This document shows positions 19,645 through 28,632 of a DNA stretch of 64,000 nt, piece after piece (position 1 is the stretch's first letter; the number at the start of each line of letters is the position of its first letter). Made by a program: the position numbers and the translations under genes. The DNA lies in contig JADGEO010000010.1 in assembly GCA_016744335.1 (NCBI GenBank), positions 1-64,000 on the forward strand, written 5' to 3'. Under the pieces are notes generated by a model, which saw nothing but the letters and a program-made list of their open reading frames with translations, had not been told where the DNA came from and made no database searches. The stretch is from Anaerolineales bacterium. Lineage in GTDB: Bacteria > Chloroflexota > Anaerolineae > Anaerolineales > Villigracilaceae.

Positions 19645-20637
19645 CTAGCCCTTTGCCGCTAAAACTAACTCAACCGCTCGCGCGCCATCTTCTAGCGAGC
19701 AACGCGGCTCGGCATTTCCTTTAACCATTTCAATAAAATGCTTCATTTGCTCCACAAAAAGAGTGTTACGCTCAAAGTTTTTTGGCAAAGGATAATCGGT
19801 GAGGATAGGTTCATCAGGATTTTTACTCCATGTCCCAAATTCATCTGGCATATCGTAATGATGCAAAACGCCATTGGCGTTATTCCAGCGGATTGTCCCT
19901 TTTGTCCCGACAATTTCAAGACGGTGGACGGGTGGACGCTGGAAATAATTAACGTGTACCGCACCGACCGCCCCTGACTTTAGCTTGAGTGCCATTTCCC
20001 CAACATCTTCCACGCCCTTAACTTCAAGGGGGGAAAGATGCCCCGCAAAAGATTTGATTTCTTCAACCTCACCCAAAATATAGCGGATGTAATCAATGGG
20101 GTGCGTTAACGTACCAATCACGCCCCCGCCTAAATCGACGCGTGACGCGTAGCTTTCACGATAATCTTCCCACGGATGCCAGTTGGGCAAATACTCGCCC
20201 CAATGCGAGTGAAAACTTAACATCTTTCCCAATGCGCCTTCGTTGATTAAATCACGGGCTTTATTTAAGGTCGGGTGATAACGAAATTGAAAACCGACCA
20301 AGATTCGTGAGCCGCTCTTTTTAGCGATACGGCGCAATTCATCTATGCGTGTTAAATCGTCCGAAATGGGTTTTTCGAGCAAAATATGGCATCCCGCTTC
20401 TGCGGCGGGGATAGCCACATCCATGTGCAGGGATGTAGGATTAGAGATAACTACGGCACTCACGCCTAAATCAAGTGCGTCTCGCAAGTCCGTTTTTACA
20501 GGAATCCCCGCTAATTCTTCATCATCCAATGTTGATTGATGCGTTCTATATAAGACAATATCATCCTGCCCTAACTCACGCAACATATTCAAATGACGGC
20601 GACCAATTGAGCCTAGCCCAGCAATTAGAAATTTCAT
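19645..20637 (-). CDS. Gfo/Idh/MocA-family sugar oxidoreductase
   Basis: A 330-residue NAD(P)-dependent dehydrogenase. The N-terminal Rossmann fold has FLIAGLGSIGRRHLNML, followed by VVISNPTSLHMDVAIPAAEAG and HILLEKPISDD, the latter with the conserved EKP lysine. The C-terminal domain contains FQFRYHPTLNKARDLI and LGGGVIGTLTHPIDYIRYIL, with the catalytic-type His/Asp region. The start at 20637 has AGGAG; the track Met is six codons earlier. It heads the minus-strand run of glycan genes and is nearly contiguous with paralog B, so it likely acts on a nucleotide-sugar or sugar intermediate of that pathway. Confidence 0.88.
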   Translation of the reverse strand: MKFLIAGLGSIGRRHLNMLRELGQDDIVLYRTHQSTLDDEELAGIPVKTDLRDALDLGVSAVVISNPTSLHMDVAIPAAEAGCHILLEKPISDDLTRIDELRRIAKKSGSRILVGFQFRYHPTLNKARDLINEGALGKMLSFHSHWGEYLPNWHPWEDYRESYASRVDLGGGVIGTLTHPIDYIRYILGEVEEIKSFAGHLSPLEVKGVEDVGEMALKLKSGAVGAVHVNYFQRPPVHRLEIVGTKGTIRWNNANGVLHHYDMPDEFGTWSKNPDEPILTDYPLPKNFERNTLFVEQMKHFIEMVKGNAEPRCSLEDGARAVELVLAAKG

Positions 20638-20827
20638 AAATCTCCTATTAAACATTCGTAATAGAGAAAGTATACTTGAAAACCTAAAAGTATTAATATG
20701 AGATACTTAGGAATGAGCATTAAATAACTTATCCATTTAAAGCATACCTCACTCAATTTTGCTTCATTAATGGGTAATTTATTTCTTCCTAAATCCTTAT
20801 TGACAATCAAAATCGCAGGAGTAGATT

Positions 20828-21997
20828 ATGGCAAAGAACGCTGATTATATGCACGGCCTTGGCGCAAATGAGAGAGCACTTTTAGAGCGAATTCCCCTTC
20901 TGCCTTTGAGAAAATTTGCCGCGGGGATGGTGCGAGCAAAGATGCGCGTTCAATTTACGGGATGGCTACAATATCTAATTCCCATCTTCCCCATGCTCTT
21001 ACTCTTTCTGCTCGCTGGGATTACGCACCTGTTCAAAATCTCTTTTCTTGTCTTCATCTTCTCTGCACTTGGATGCTTGCTCGGCATCATCGTAATCTTC
21101 GACTTGGTGACCGTCAAATTCCAACTCCGTTTCCCCGAAAAACTACCCCAACGCAACGATGACCTTGATCTCTTCGACCTGATGCGTGCGCGTCACTCCT
21201 GCCGTTCCTTCCAAACCCGCAAGTTGACCAAAGCTGACCACACCGAGTTGATGACCTCCATTCACACCCATCTTGACGAACCTAAAATCGGCAAAGCCCC
21301 TATTCGTCTTGAGTATATTTCTGCCCCACTCACCGTCTGGCCCGTTGTCAACGCGACCGAATTCCTCATCGCCATTGCCCCGAAAAAATATGACCGTCAC
21401 GCCGTTATAGACGTGGGACGCAGCCTGCAAAAAGTCGTCATGGATGCGACCCGTATGGGACTCGGCACCTGCTGGATCGGTCCCGGAGCAGACCATGCCA
21501 GCATTATGGCTAGTCTAGGCGAACGCTTTGACCCCGAAAAGGATCACATTATTTGTATCTCTGCTGTGGGGTATAAATCAAACTATATCCCCTTATTTAT
21601 TCGCGCCTTCAACGCCCAAGCGAGCAACAGCCGTTTACCGCTCTCAGAACTCTTTTTCGCAGACACAACCTTTACACAGCCCTTAGATGTGCACACCGCC
21701 CCCTTCAATCGTTTCGGGCGCAATTACGAGATTTGCCAATGGGCACCCTCCTCCTATAATGGGCAAACCACCCGCTGTGTTGCCGTAACAGACGAAAATG
21801 GTGAACTAAAATCCTTCGATTTCTACGCCGCCACCGCCTCCCAATACTATGCCCCTGTCGCCCTCGGGATTTGGTCCGCCAACTGGGAAATGGGTTCCGA
21901 AGCACTAGGGCTTGAAGGTCATTTCGATGTGCGCTCAGAGGATGAAGGTGAAAATTTGCCGAGAGTTGATTTAAGCTGGGTGATCGATAAAATTTAA
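20828..21997 (+). CDS. Membrane-anchored nitroreductase-family protein
   Basis: This 389-residue protein begins with two hydrophobic segments (residues about 43-65 and 70-95), then carries a nitroreductase-like FMN fold: DLMRARHSCRSFQTRKLTK is the FMN-phosphate arginine motif, and DATRMGLGTCWIGPGAD is the second hallmark. A repeat-like second half (FNRFGRNYEICQWAPSSYNG) suggests that both halves of a two-domain nitroreductase are within one chain. CAGGAG lies before the ATG. Substrate unknown. It is transcribed alone, ending at a terminator. Confidence 0.8.
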   Translation: MAKNADYMHGLGANERALLERIPLLPLRKFAAGMVRAKMRVQFTGWLQYLIPIFPMLLLFLLAGITHLFKISFLVFIFSALGCLLGIIVIFDLVTVKFQLRFPEKLPQRNDDLDLFDLMRARHSCRSFQTRKLTKADHTELMTSIHTHLDEPKIGKAPIRLEYISAPLTVWPVVNATEFLIAIAPKKYDRHAVIDVGRSLQKVVMDATRMGLGTCWIGPGADHASIMASLGERFDPEKDHIICISAVGYKSNYIPLFIRAFNAQASNSRLPLSELFFADTTFTQPLDVHTAPFNRFGRNYEICQWAPSSYNGQTTRCVAVTDENGELKSFDFYAATASQYYAPVALGIWSANWEMGSEALGLEGHFDVRSEDEGENLPRVDLSWVIDKI

Positions 21998-22083
21998 AGT
22001 AATTGCTCAAAATATTAGTGGTACATTGCATCTGACAGATACGTTGCACATCTAGCAAAATCATACAGCAAATACAGAAAACA

Positions 22084-22120
22084 CCTCCGAAGTCTCAGAG
22101 ACTTCAGAGGGACTTTTTTA
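22084..22120 (+). terminator. Rho-independent terminator after nitroreductase
   Basis: Stem CCTCCGAAGTCTC pairing with GAGACTTCAGAGG (one mismatch), followed by a run of six T after GAC. Confidence 0.85.
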
Positions 22121-22182
22121 CTTTACTCCGCCGCCGAGGACGGCGACTAGAGCAAGGGAGGAGAATTTTTTTACTGAAACTG

Positions 22183-23328
22183 TCAATCCATTGCCAACAA
22201 ATGTGTGACTGCTGTGGATGCGGGACCGCCCAGCGACTGGATCAAGGCGATTTGCCCCGATTCGCTCTCGTCCCGGAGCTTGGTGACTACTTCGACAGCT
22301 TGGTACACGCCCGTAGCACCGCCGGGGAATCCGCGCGCTTTTAGTCCGCCCGCTATGGCGCAGGGGATTGAGCCATTTTTTGCAATTTCGCCATCTCTTG
22401 CCAATTCCCAGCCTTTGCCTTTTTCAGCAAATCCTGCCGCTTCTAAAGATAAGGCGGCGTAGATGGAGTAGGCATCGTGATATTCAAAGAAACTAATTTG
22501 CTCGCGCATCACACCTGTTTTTTTCAGCACACTATTTACAGAACGCCGAGCCGCATTAAATGAGAGTATATCTTTTCGATCATGCAAAGATAACGCGTCC
22601 ACAGCGGAAGCAGACCCAAGGACACGCACGGCGCGGAGTTGTTGATGAGCAGGCAAAAGCTCAGAGCGTGTAAGAATGACCGAGGCGGCACCATCTGCTG
22701 GGGGCGCGGCATCAAATAAATTTAAAGGCTCTGAAAGCATGCCAGCACGGGCGTAGGTAGAGGCTTTGATGGCGCGCCGAAACATAGCATTAGGATTATC
22801 GACCGCGTTGGCGTGCGCGGTGACGGGGAAACCCGCGAGGGCATCGGCGGGGAGATTATATTCGTGGAGATAGCGGCGCATGAGTATGGCGGCTTGGGAG
22901 GTGGGGGTGAGACCCTGCACGGCTTCAAAATCGCTATCGGTGGCGGTGGCAAGGGCATCTTCTACACCAGAATCGACCATATCGGTGAACTTCTCGACAC
23001 CGACAACGAGCGCAACATCTACCATACCACTTTTGACGGCGAGATAGCCCTGCCGAAGCGCAGATCCGCCCGATGCACCAGCCGATTCCATGCTAATCGC
23101 TTCGATGCCTATCAGCCCGCTAAAATCGGCAATTAGCGCACCGAGATGGGCTTGTTTGGAGAGATTTGGTGCGAGCATATTGCCCACAAAGAGGGCTTGC
23201 GGACGTAGACCGCCCGCATCTTTGATTGCGGCTTCGAGGGCGAAATGCGCTAATTCGCGTAGCGAAAATTGCCAATGTTCGGCGACTGTTGTTGCGCCTA
23301 TTCCTGCTATAACGATATTATCTGTCAT
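22183..23328 (-). CDS. Thiolase-fold protein lacking catalytic Cys and His (pseudo-thiolase)
   Basis: This 381-residue protein has the layout of archaeal/SCP2-type acetyl-CoA thiolases that pair with HMG-CoA synthase: KFTDMVDSGVEDALATATDS, EYHDAYSIYAALSLEAAGF and AGGLKARGFPGGATGVYQ. The nucleophile position reads MESAGASGGSALRQG, with Gly84 where the family has Cys (ACASGG). The GHP histidine is Phe334 (ARGFPGG). The HDA histidine (His284) is kept. Frame, start and length are intact with no sign of decay. A standard thiolase reaction therefore looks impossible; a structural or acyl-CoA-binding partner role for the adjacent HMG-CoA synthase is inferred. It starts 176 bp after that gene's stop. 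Confidence 0.85.
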   Translation of the reverse strand: MTDNIVIAGIGATTVAEHWQFSLRELAHFALEAAIKDAGGLRPQALFVGNMLAPNLSKQAHLGALIADFSGLIGIEAISMESAGASGGSALRQGYLAVKSGMVDVALVVGVEKFTDMVDSGVEDALATATDSDFEAVQGLTPTSQAAILMRRYLHEYNLPADALAGFPVTAHANAVDNPNAMFRRAIKASTYARAGMLSEPLNLFDAAPPADGAASVILTRSELLPAHQQLRAVRVLGSASAVDALSLHDRKDILSFNAARRSVNSVLKKTGVMREQISFFEYHDAYSIYAALSLEAAGFAEKGKGWELARDGEIAKNGSIPCAIAGGLKARGFPGGATGVYQAVEVVTKLRDESESGQIALIQSLGGPASTAVTHLLAMD

Positions 23329-23347
23329 ATTATTTGCCTTAATAATG

Positions 23348-23496
23348 GAACGCGGATTCTCGCTGATTAAGCGGGTTTACGCAGTTTTTTTGAACCGCGA
23401 AGACACGAAGAGCGCGAAGAAAACAATTTAAAACTTAGCGATCTTCGCTTCTTCGCGGTTAAATCTTTGTTTTTAAATCAGCGAGAATCCGCGTTC
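23348..23496. repeat. Nested palindrome between HMG-CoA synthase and pseudo-thiolase
   Basis: A 149-bp intergenic element. The outer arms are 21 bp and perfect (beginning GAACGCGGATTCTCGC and ending GCGAGAATCCGCGTTC). Inside are AACCGCGAAG (from 23393) and CTTCGCGGTT arms with CGAAGA-rich repeats. The whole spacer between the two genes is this element. Confidence 0.88.
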
Positions 23497-23503
23497 TATC
23501 TCT

Positions 23504-24565
23504 CTACTTCATCGTAATTTTCCCACGCATCCGCGCATAAGTTGCGTAATCAATTTCTTTGCGGCGGGCGATATAATCTTGGGTTTTTAGAGCTTTGTCT
23601 CGGCGATTGAGTAGTTCGTCTGTGACGAGGATTGACATGCAATCCGCACCTGCGCCAGAACCGAAGGAGGTCATTAGGATTCTATCGCCAGGCTTGGCAA
23701 TATCGAGCGTAGCGGTGAGACCGATGATCGCCGCACCAGAGTAGGTATTGCCGATCACGGGAGCGAGTAATCCCGGCTCCCATTGTTCCTGTTTAAAACC
23801 GAGCATCTTTGCCGCCCGCGTTGGAAACTTGGCATTTGGCTGATGGAAAATCGCATAATCATAATCATCAGGCGTTGTGCCGAGTTCGCCCATCAGCGTT
23901 TCGGTGGCTTTACTGACGTGTTCAAAATAGGCTGGCTCGCCTGTAAAGCGTGAACCATGCTCGGGATATTTCTGATACGCCCGTCGCCAAAAATCGGGCG
24001 TGTCAGTGACGTAGGAGTAAGTCGCTTCGATCACTGCTAACGATTTCTCAGCAGGTCCAATCACAAAAGCCGCGCCCCCTGCGGCGGCGGTATACTCGAG
24101 GGCATCGCCGGGTTTTCCCTGCGCAGTATCCATGCCGATCGCAAGGGCGTAATCCGCCATCTCTGAGCCGACAAGACCCATCGCGGCGACCATCGCTTCT
24201 GTCCCCGCTTTGCAGGCAAATTCCCAATCCCCGGCTTGGATGTGGGGAACAACCCCAATCGCCTCCGCCACAATCGTGGACGTGGGCTTGACGGCGTAGG
24301 GGTGCGACTCCGAGCCGACCCAAACAGCGCGTAGCTGATGCGCGTGGATGCCCGCGCGTGCAATCGCGTTGCGTGCCGCTTCAATAGACATGGTTGCTAC
24401 ATCTTCATCTAGCCCAGGGACGCTTTTCTCTTTTATCGGCACCGCTCCACCGCCCTTCCAGACACGAGCAATTTCGGTAGCAGGGATTCTATATCTCGGC
24501 ACATACGCGCCGTAGCCGATGATGCCAACGGGGCGGGAGGGTTTAAGTAATAAGTTTTCGGTCAT
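23504..24565 (-). CDS. Archaeal-type hydroxymethylglutaryl-CoA synthase
   Basis: This 353-residue thiolase-superfamily enzyme matches archaeal HMG-CoA synthase closely: [90 protein letters not shown] and [19 protein letters not shown]. The catalytic triad is present as Glu86, Cys118 and His241. It condenses acetyl-CoA with acetoacetyl-CoA for the mevalonate route or a related branch. AAGGAG lies before the start. The partner gene downstream is a residue-poor thiolase, so acetoacetyl-CoA must come from another enzyme. No other mevalonate gene is seen in the window. Confidence 0.93.
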   Translation of the reverse strand: MTENLLLKPSRPVGIIGYGAYVPRYRIPATEIARVWKGGGAVPIKEKSVPGLDEDVATMSIEAARNAIARAGIHAHQLRAVWVGSESHPYAVKPTSTIVAEAIGVVPHIQAGDWEFACKAGTEAMVAAMGLVGSEMADYALAIGMDTAQGKPGDALEYTAAAGGAAFVIGPAEKSLAVIEATYSYVTDTPDFWRRAYQKYPEHGSRFTGEPAYFEHVSKATETLMGELGTTPDDYDYAIFHQPNAKFPTRAAKMLGFKQEQWEPGLLAPVIGNTYSGAAIIGLTATLDIAKPGDRILMTSFGSGAGADCMSILVTDELLNRRDKALKTQDYIARRKEIDYATYARMRGKITMK

Positions 24566-24671
24566 TTTTTCTCCTTAATAGGATTTCGTATCTATAAGTT
24601 TACAACCCTAAGCAGTTTTTCTCAAGGGTAGCATTTCTAAATAGGGCCTTTAAATTCGGGGATTTTCTTAA

Positions 24672-25934
24672 TTATTTAGCCTTTTCTAAAGGTGGCGTTG
24701 CCCAAATACCTGCAATTGCCAAAAGAAAGAGAAGAATTGCAAACCCAGCTAAGGATATAAAGAATCCGCCGCTCATATCATAAGAAATCCCCATTAAAAA
24801 TGGACCTATACTGCTCCCGGCTACAGTGGCAGTCCAGACACTGCCTCGAATTTTGCCAAGATGTTCACGACCGAAATAACGCACCCAAACTGTATTGTCT
24901 AAGCCACTAAATAAGCCCTGAGCAACTCCTAATATAAGTGTATAAACCAGAATAACAGAGTTGTTTGGCAGATATATTAAAGCCCCAATAGCCAGCCCAT
25001 AGAGACCCATTGCGCCCAAAGACATCCAGCGAAGTTCTGTTCGGTCGGCAATTACCCCACCAAGAAACTGAAAAATAGCTGAAGCTATCATCAAAAACAT
25101 AAAACTAGCCGCAGCTTGCTCATTACTCAACCCTTTATCTGTAAATATTGGTAACAAATTAAAGGCAATGGCTGTTGCAATAGCCGCCCAAGAAGCTCGG
25201 GATAAAATTAATATCCAATAGGCTCGTGTTTTCATTGCTTCCTTGAGCGTAAATTTTTTCTCTGAAAAAGATGCATCTGTTTCTCGAATATCTGACGCAC
25301 TGTTTCCATCAATCACTTCTCCGATTTCTTCAGGTCTATTTACATAAAAAAAGTAGATAAGCGGTATCAAGATAAGGAAAACGCTCGCTCCCGATAAGAT
25401 ATAAGTTTTCCGCCAACCGACAATACCGATGAGGGCAAGAATCCCAATGGGGACTGCTCCAATCATCAGACTTACAACTACACTTTTAATACCTGAAACT
25501 GTTCCGAGCCTTTTACGAAACCACATGGGGAGCATATTAACCGAAAGAAGTTCTAAAGACCCTTGCCCTAACATCCTCAAGAAAAAGAAAGAGAGAACCA
25601 GCATTCCAAGACTGCTAACTTGTGAAATAAAAATGCACGCGAAGCTAAATAAACTTATAATTACAAAAATCGTCTTACGAATACCAAATCGGTCAGACAG
25701 TTGCCCTATATAAGTCTGAGGTAAAGAAGCGAGCATTGTGCCAAACATATAAGCTCCGGTGAGTTCTGTTAGGCTAAGGTTAAGTGTTTCTCGCAGGGAA
25801 GGGTTGAAAATTGAGACCATATAGGTTTGCCCAGGGCTGGTAAAGAAAGCCGTTAAGATAGAAATGGGCAAAATAATCCAGCCATAAAAAAAGTTTGTAT
25901 GTTTTGAAAGTCGTAAATTGATTTTTGAGTGCAT
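24672..25934 (-). CDS. MFS transporter
   Basis: A 420-residue protein with twelve predicted membrane helices. The loop between helices 2 and 3 reads GQLSDRFGIRKTIF, the major facilitator signature, and the equivalent loop in the second half is GGVIADRTELRWMS. A central cytosolic linker (ENYNS-type acidic and Ser-rich, near residue 205) separates the halves. It resembles oxalate/formate-antiporter-like or monocarboxylate MFS members (FFYGWIILPISILTAFF at the N-terminus), but substrate cannot be assigned. It lies 107 bp upstream of the HMG-CoA synthase gene and could be cotranscribed with it. Confidence 0.85.
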   Translation of the reverse strand: MHSKINLRLSKHTNFFYGWIILPISILTAFFTSPGQTYMVSIFNPSLRETLNLSLTELTGAYMFGTMLASLPQTYIGQLSDRFGIRKTIFVIISLFSFACIFISQVSSLGMLVLSFFFLRMLGQGSLELLSVNMLPMWFRKRLGTVSGIKSVVVSLMIGAVPIGILALIGIVGWRKTYILSGASVFLILIPLIYFFYVNRPEEIGEVIDGNSASDIRETDASFSEKKFTLKEAMKTRAYWILILSRASWAAIATAIAFNLLPIFTDKGLSNEQAAASFMFLMIASAIFQFLGGVIADRTELRWMSLGAMGLYGLAIGALIYLPNNSVILVYTLILGVAQGLFSGLDNTVWVRYFGREHLGKIRGSVWTATVAGSSIGPFLMGISYDMSGGFFISLAGFAILLFLLAIAGIWATPPLEKAK

Positions 25935-26414
25935 CTTGGGTGTTTTTCCTTTCTAGTACATAAATATAGGTATTTCGGTATCTCTATTAAAATTGGCTCT
26001 TTGGTTTCAGATAGGCAAATATAGACAAAAAAGTTCTAATTGCTCACGCCTTCCTTAGCATAAAACCAACGAAAACAGGGACTCCGTGCGAAGTCCCTGT
26101 TTTCGTTGGTTTTCACAAAAACACTGGGCAATTTAGGGAAAAAGCGAATGCTTATTCCTGCTTCTTACCCTCCCCCCTTCAACTTTTACCCTACGCTATC
26201 ACGTCATTTGGTATTTTTAGCATTTCTCAAATTAAGGTGTATAGAATTGCCTCTGATATCGCCGATGGCGTGCGTAACCATAATGGCGTTTTTTGCGAGC
26301 CAGTCAAATGCGAAATATCTCTGTCCACACCCATTCGCGGGTGAGGGCATCGAGCAAAGAAAAAGTTAAAACTTTCTCAGATTTTATCGCGGTTATTTTG
26401 CACCTTTAAAGCGG
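25935..26414. other. Intergenic region without a convincing gene
   Basis: Contains the 22-bp-stem hairpin at 26062-26113. Downstream of it the plus strand has a short open stretch ending near 26341 with protein-like composition but no start codon or ribosome binding site. The track ORF 26106-26369 is in a different frame and has no family features. Confidence 0.5.
26062..26113. terminator. Long perfect inverted repeat (bidirectional terminator or cruciform)
   Basis: Twenty-two-base perfect arms (left arm starts AAAACCAACGAAAACAGG) around an eight-base loop CCGTGCGA. The outer A/T ends give a short U-run in both directions. It lies upstream of the MFS gene, so it is not that gene's own terminator. 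Confidence 0.7.
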
Positions 26415-26609
26415 CTATACCTTCTCTCCTGGTCTCAATAAAATCACCAGAAAAGGACCCAGAGCGGGCAAGATCAACGCCAAAAGCCCCCAGAGTGTAT
26501 ACGCCCCAAAACTGAGATTTCGATTTCTCAAATAGAAAATAGATAAGAGAAAACTGGCAATAAGGTAAGCCGACAAAAGAGTGCGTAAGGTTTCACTATT
26601 CATGGTCAT
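26415..26609 (-). CDS. Small two-helix membrane protein
   Basis: This 64-residue ORF (or 62 from the second Met) has two hydrophobic helices: LLSAYLIASFLLSIFYL and the segment TLWGLLALILPALGPFLVILL, separated by RNRNLSFGAY and ending in RPGEKV. The second helix with its G/P pattern resembles PLDc_N/DUF-type small membrane proteins. No strong ribosome binding site is seen. It is oriented divergently from the Rrf2 gene. Function is not recognised. Confidence 0.6.
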   Translation of the reverse strand: MTMNSETLRTLLSAYLIASFLLSIFYLRNRNLSFGAYTLWGLLALILPALGPFLVILLRPGEKV

Positions 26610-26758
26610 ATTGTATAGGGTTTGGGGTTTAAAATCAAGAAAAAATGTTCTATTTATAATTCGGAGTAAAAGGTCATATTTAGAAATGATTTTTTACACT
26701 AGGACAATTTAGGGGATTAAAGTATTATTGACAAAATTTATCTTTATTAGGAGAAAAA

Positions 26759-27160
26759 ATGCAAATCACAAAACAAGCCGATTACGCAGTGCGCGCCGTT
26801 TTATATCTCGCTCGCTTGGGTATAGGCAATCGCGCCGCAACCAGCACAATAGCAAAAGACCAACATATTCCGCCTTCTTTTTTGGCTAAAATTATTTCAC
26901 AGCTTTCAATTGCCGGGTTACTACAAACATCACGTGGAGCACATGGCGGTGTTACTTTAGCCAAAAAATGTGAAGAAATCACCCTCCTCGAGGTCGTAGA
27001 AGCCATCGATGGACCCATTCGGCTCAATGAATGTGCCCACTCTAGCGGCATGTGCGCTTATGCAGACGATTGCCCCCTCGTTACAATTTGGCAAGATGCC
27101 CAGCATGACCTTGTAAATCGTCTAGGTGGTGCAACTTTTGACCAGTTTGTTAATAAATAA
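26759..27160 (+). CDS. Rrf2-family transcriptional regulator with Fe-S cysteines
   Basis: This 133-residue regulator begins MQITKQADYAVRAVLYLARL, the standard Rrf2 start, followed by a winged helix with SFLAKIISQLSIAGLLQTSR and GAHGGVTLAK. The cluster-binding segment NECAHSSGMCAYADDCPL has three Cys, as in IscR/NsrR-type sensors, so a redox- or nitric-oxide-sensitive Fe-S cluster is probable. AGGAG precedes the ATG. It is monocistronic or precedes only a lipoprotein gene after a terminator, so targets are not evident from neighbours. Confidence 0.9.
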   Translation: MQITKQADYAVRAVLYLARLGIGNRAATSTIAKDQHIPPSFLAKIISQLSIAGLLQTSRGAHGGVTLAKKCEEITLLEVVEAIDGPIRLNECAHSSGMCAYADDCPLVTIWQDAQHDLVNRLGGATFDQFVNK

Positions 27161-27274
27161 TTTTTCTGGGATGTGGGACAGCAGCGCGCGTGAACTTAGG
27201 CTTGCCCTCGTTAAATAAACTTCAGCGTAGCGTTGAGACGCTTTCGTTAAAATGCGAACAACTCACTTTAGTGC

Positions 27275-27310
27275 AAAACTCCGAGCATAATGCGCGGAGT
27301 TTTCATTTTA
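27275..27310 (+). terminator. Probable terminator after rrf2-like gene
   Basis: Nine-base stem AAAACTCCG with CGGAGTTTT, loop AGCATAATGCG, followed by CATTTTA. Confidence 0.6.
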
Positions 27311-27388
27311 AACGCGTATAATTGAGCCGCCCCGTTCTATCAAAGGGAACGGGGGCAGCTCAACTACTTCCACCCTCTTGGAGACAAT

Positions 27389-28270
27389 ATGCTCATAAAG
27401 AAAAACATCACCCCTATCTCAGCCGTCTTTAAATTCATCTCGTTATTTGCCTTCACAACAATCGCCTGCTCAACTTCAGCCATCTCCTTTTCAGGCTCTT
27501 CATCAGAAACAGACCCAAACGAGCTCGAAACCATGATCGCAATCTCCCTTGCCGAAAAAGTATCTCAAACTTTAGAGGCAATGCCCCCAACAGATGCACC
27601 AACCGAGACACCAACTCCCTCACCGACCAAGACAGAACCTCCACCAAGTGCAACCGCCACAAAAGCCGATTATCCCGAAATGGGGAGTGACCTAATAGAA
27701 AACGCCGATGGCTCACTTATTTTTTTTGATTACCTGGCTAAATACTCACTTACCCCGCCCATAGAGTGGATGGCTATTCGCCCCGATTCCCCTGAATATC
27801 GTGAAATGTGGATTACAGAAGCCGCCGACCCAGTAATTATTAACATCCTTGAAAATATAGAGGGGATTGACCCCAAAACTCAGCGTTTGTATATAATAGA
27901 TCTCAAAAAATGGCATTATGTAAACGGGTTTATCACCTATACCAACCTTGTCTTAGAAAACCAAAGTAACCAAAGACTTGAAGAAAGTTTTGCCGATTTT
28001 GTCCTTAACCTTCCTGATTATTACAACGATGTAAATGTTATTTCTTCGGATATTAGCGAAACATCTTCGGGCATTCCTTTCGGCGTTATTGAATTAGAAT
28101 GGACCCCAGAAGGCTATGAAGAAGGCCTACGTGCTTATGATAAAGTTGCTATTTTTTCAGTTGAAAAAGACCACACTTTATTTATCTTCTTTAGCACCAC
28201 AGTAACACTCAAAGATGAAACTTTGCCCATCTTCGATGGGATGATAGATTCTTTTACGTATTTAGAGTAA
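27389..28270 (+). CDS. Putative secreted lipoprotein, unknown function
   Basis: This 293-residue protein starts with a Lys-rich n-region and hydrophobic core ending in FAFTTIACSTS, a plausible although imperfect lipobox. A low-complexity linker follows (PPTDAPTETPTPSPTKTEPP), common in secreted Anaerolineae proteins. The C-terminal 190 residues form a soluble alpha/beta domain with LEESFADFVLNLPDYY and GVIELEWTPEGYEEGL, of no family I recognise. GGAG lies before the ATG. It is transcribed away from its neighbours. Confidence 0.7.
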   Translation: MLIKKNITPISAVFKFISLFAFTTIACSTSAISFSGSSSETDPNELETMIAISLAEKVSQTLEAMPPTDAPTETPTPSPTKTEPPPSATATKADYPEMGSDLIENADGSLIFFDYLAKYSLTPPIEWMAIRPDSPEYREMWITEAADPVIINILENIEGIDPKTQRLYIIDLKKWHYVNGFITYTNLVLENQSNQRLEESFADFVLNLPDYYNDVNVISSDISETSSGIPFGVIELEWTPEGYEEGLRAYDKVAIFSVEKDHTLFIFFSTTVTLKDETLPIFDGMIDSFTYLE

Positions 28271-28632
28271 AGGAAGCGCAACAGATGCTCATGCACTTTA
28301 TCTGCTCTTTTGAAAACAGCAAATCACCTAATGCGTTTATCCACCATAACTTTGTCTTTTTGTCGTCTTAACAATGACATTCACTCTATACCAGACTCAA
28401 TCGGAAATATTTTTTTGGCTAAAACTCTCAAAATTTAGAACCGCTAATCTTCACCAATCATCACTATTTTTTTAACGAAGATTTGCGGGGAATTAGCGGT
28501 TAAGAATTTTATTCCCCATAGCGTCTACCGTATTTCTCCGCGCACGCTGTGGTGAGCGAGGGAGTGGAGGCATTTGAAGGTTCCTTTTGTGTTTTTTCAA
28601 GGCTATCTTTAACTCTCTGGTATACCCAAAAA
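28271..28632. other. Intergenic region with one palindromic repeat
   Basis: No gene is supported in these 362 bp. The only clear structure is the AACCGCTAAT palindrome at 28439-28501. Confidence 0.6.
28439..28501. repeat. Palindromic AACCGCTAATC repeat, second copy
   Basis: A 63-bp element with AACCGCTAAT and ATTAGCGGTT arms. The interior (CTTCAC, AATCATCACTA, CGAAGATTTGCG) is nearly identical to the copy at 13708-13771. Confidence 0.85.

Noticed and set aside
26106-26369. 87-residue ORF and an overlapping open frame in the 25.9-26.4 kb spacer
   Set aside because: No ribosome binding site, no family features, and the more protein-like frame has no start codon.
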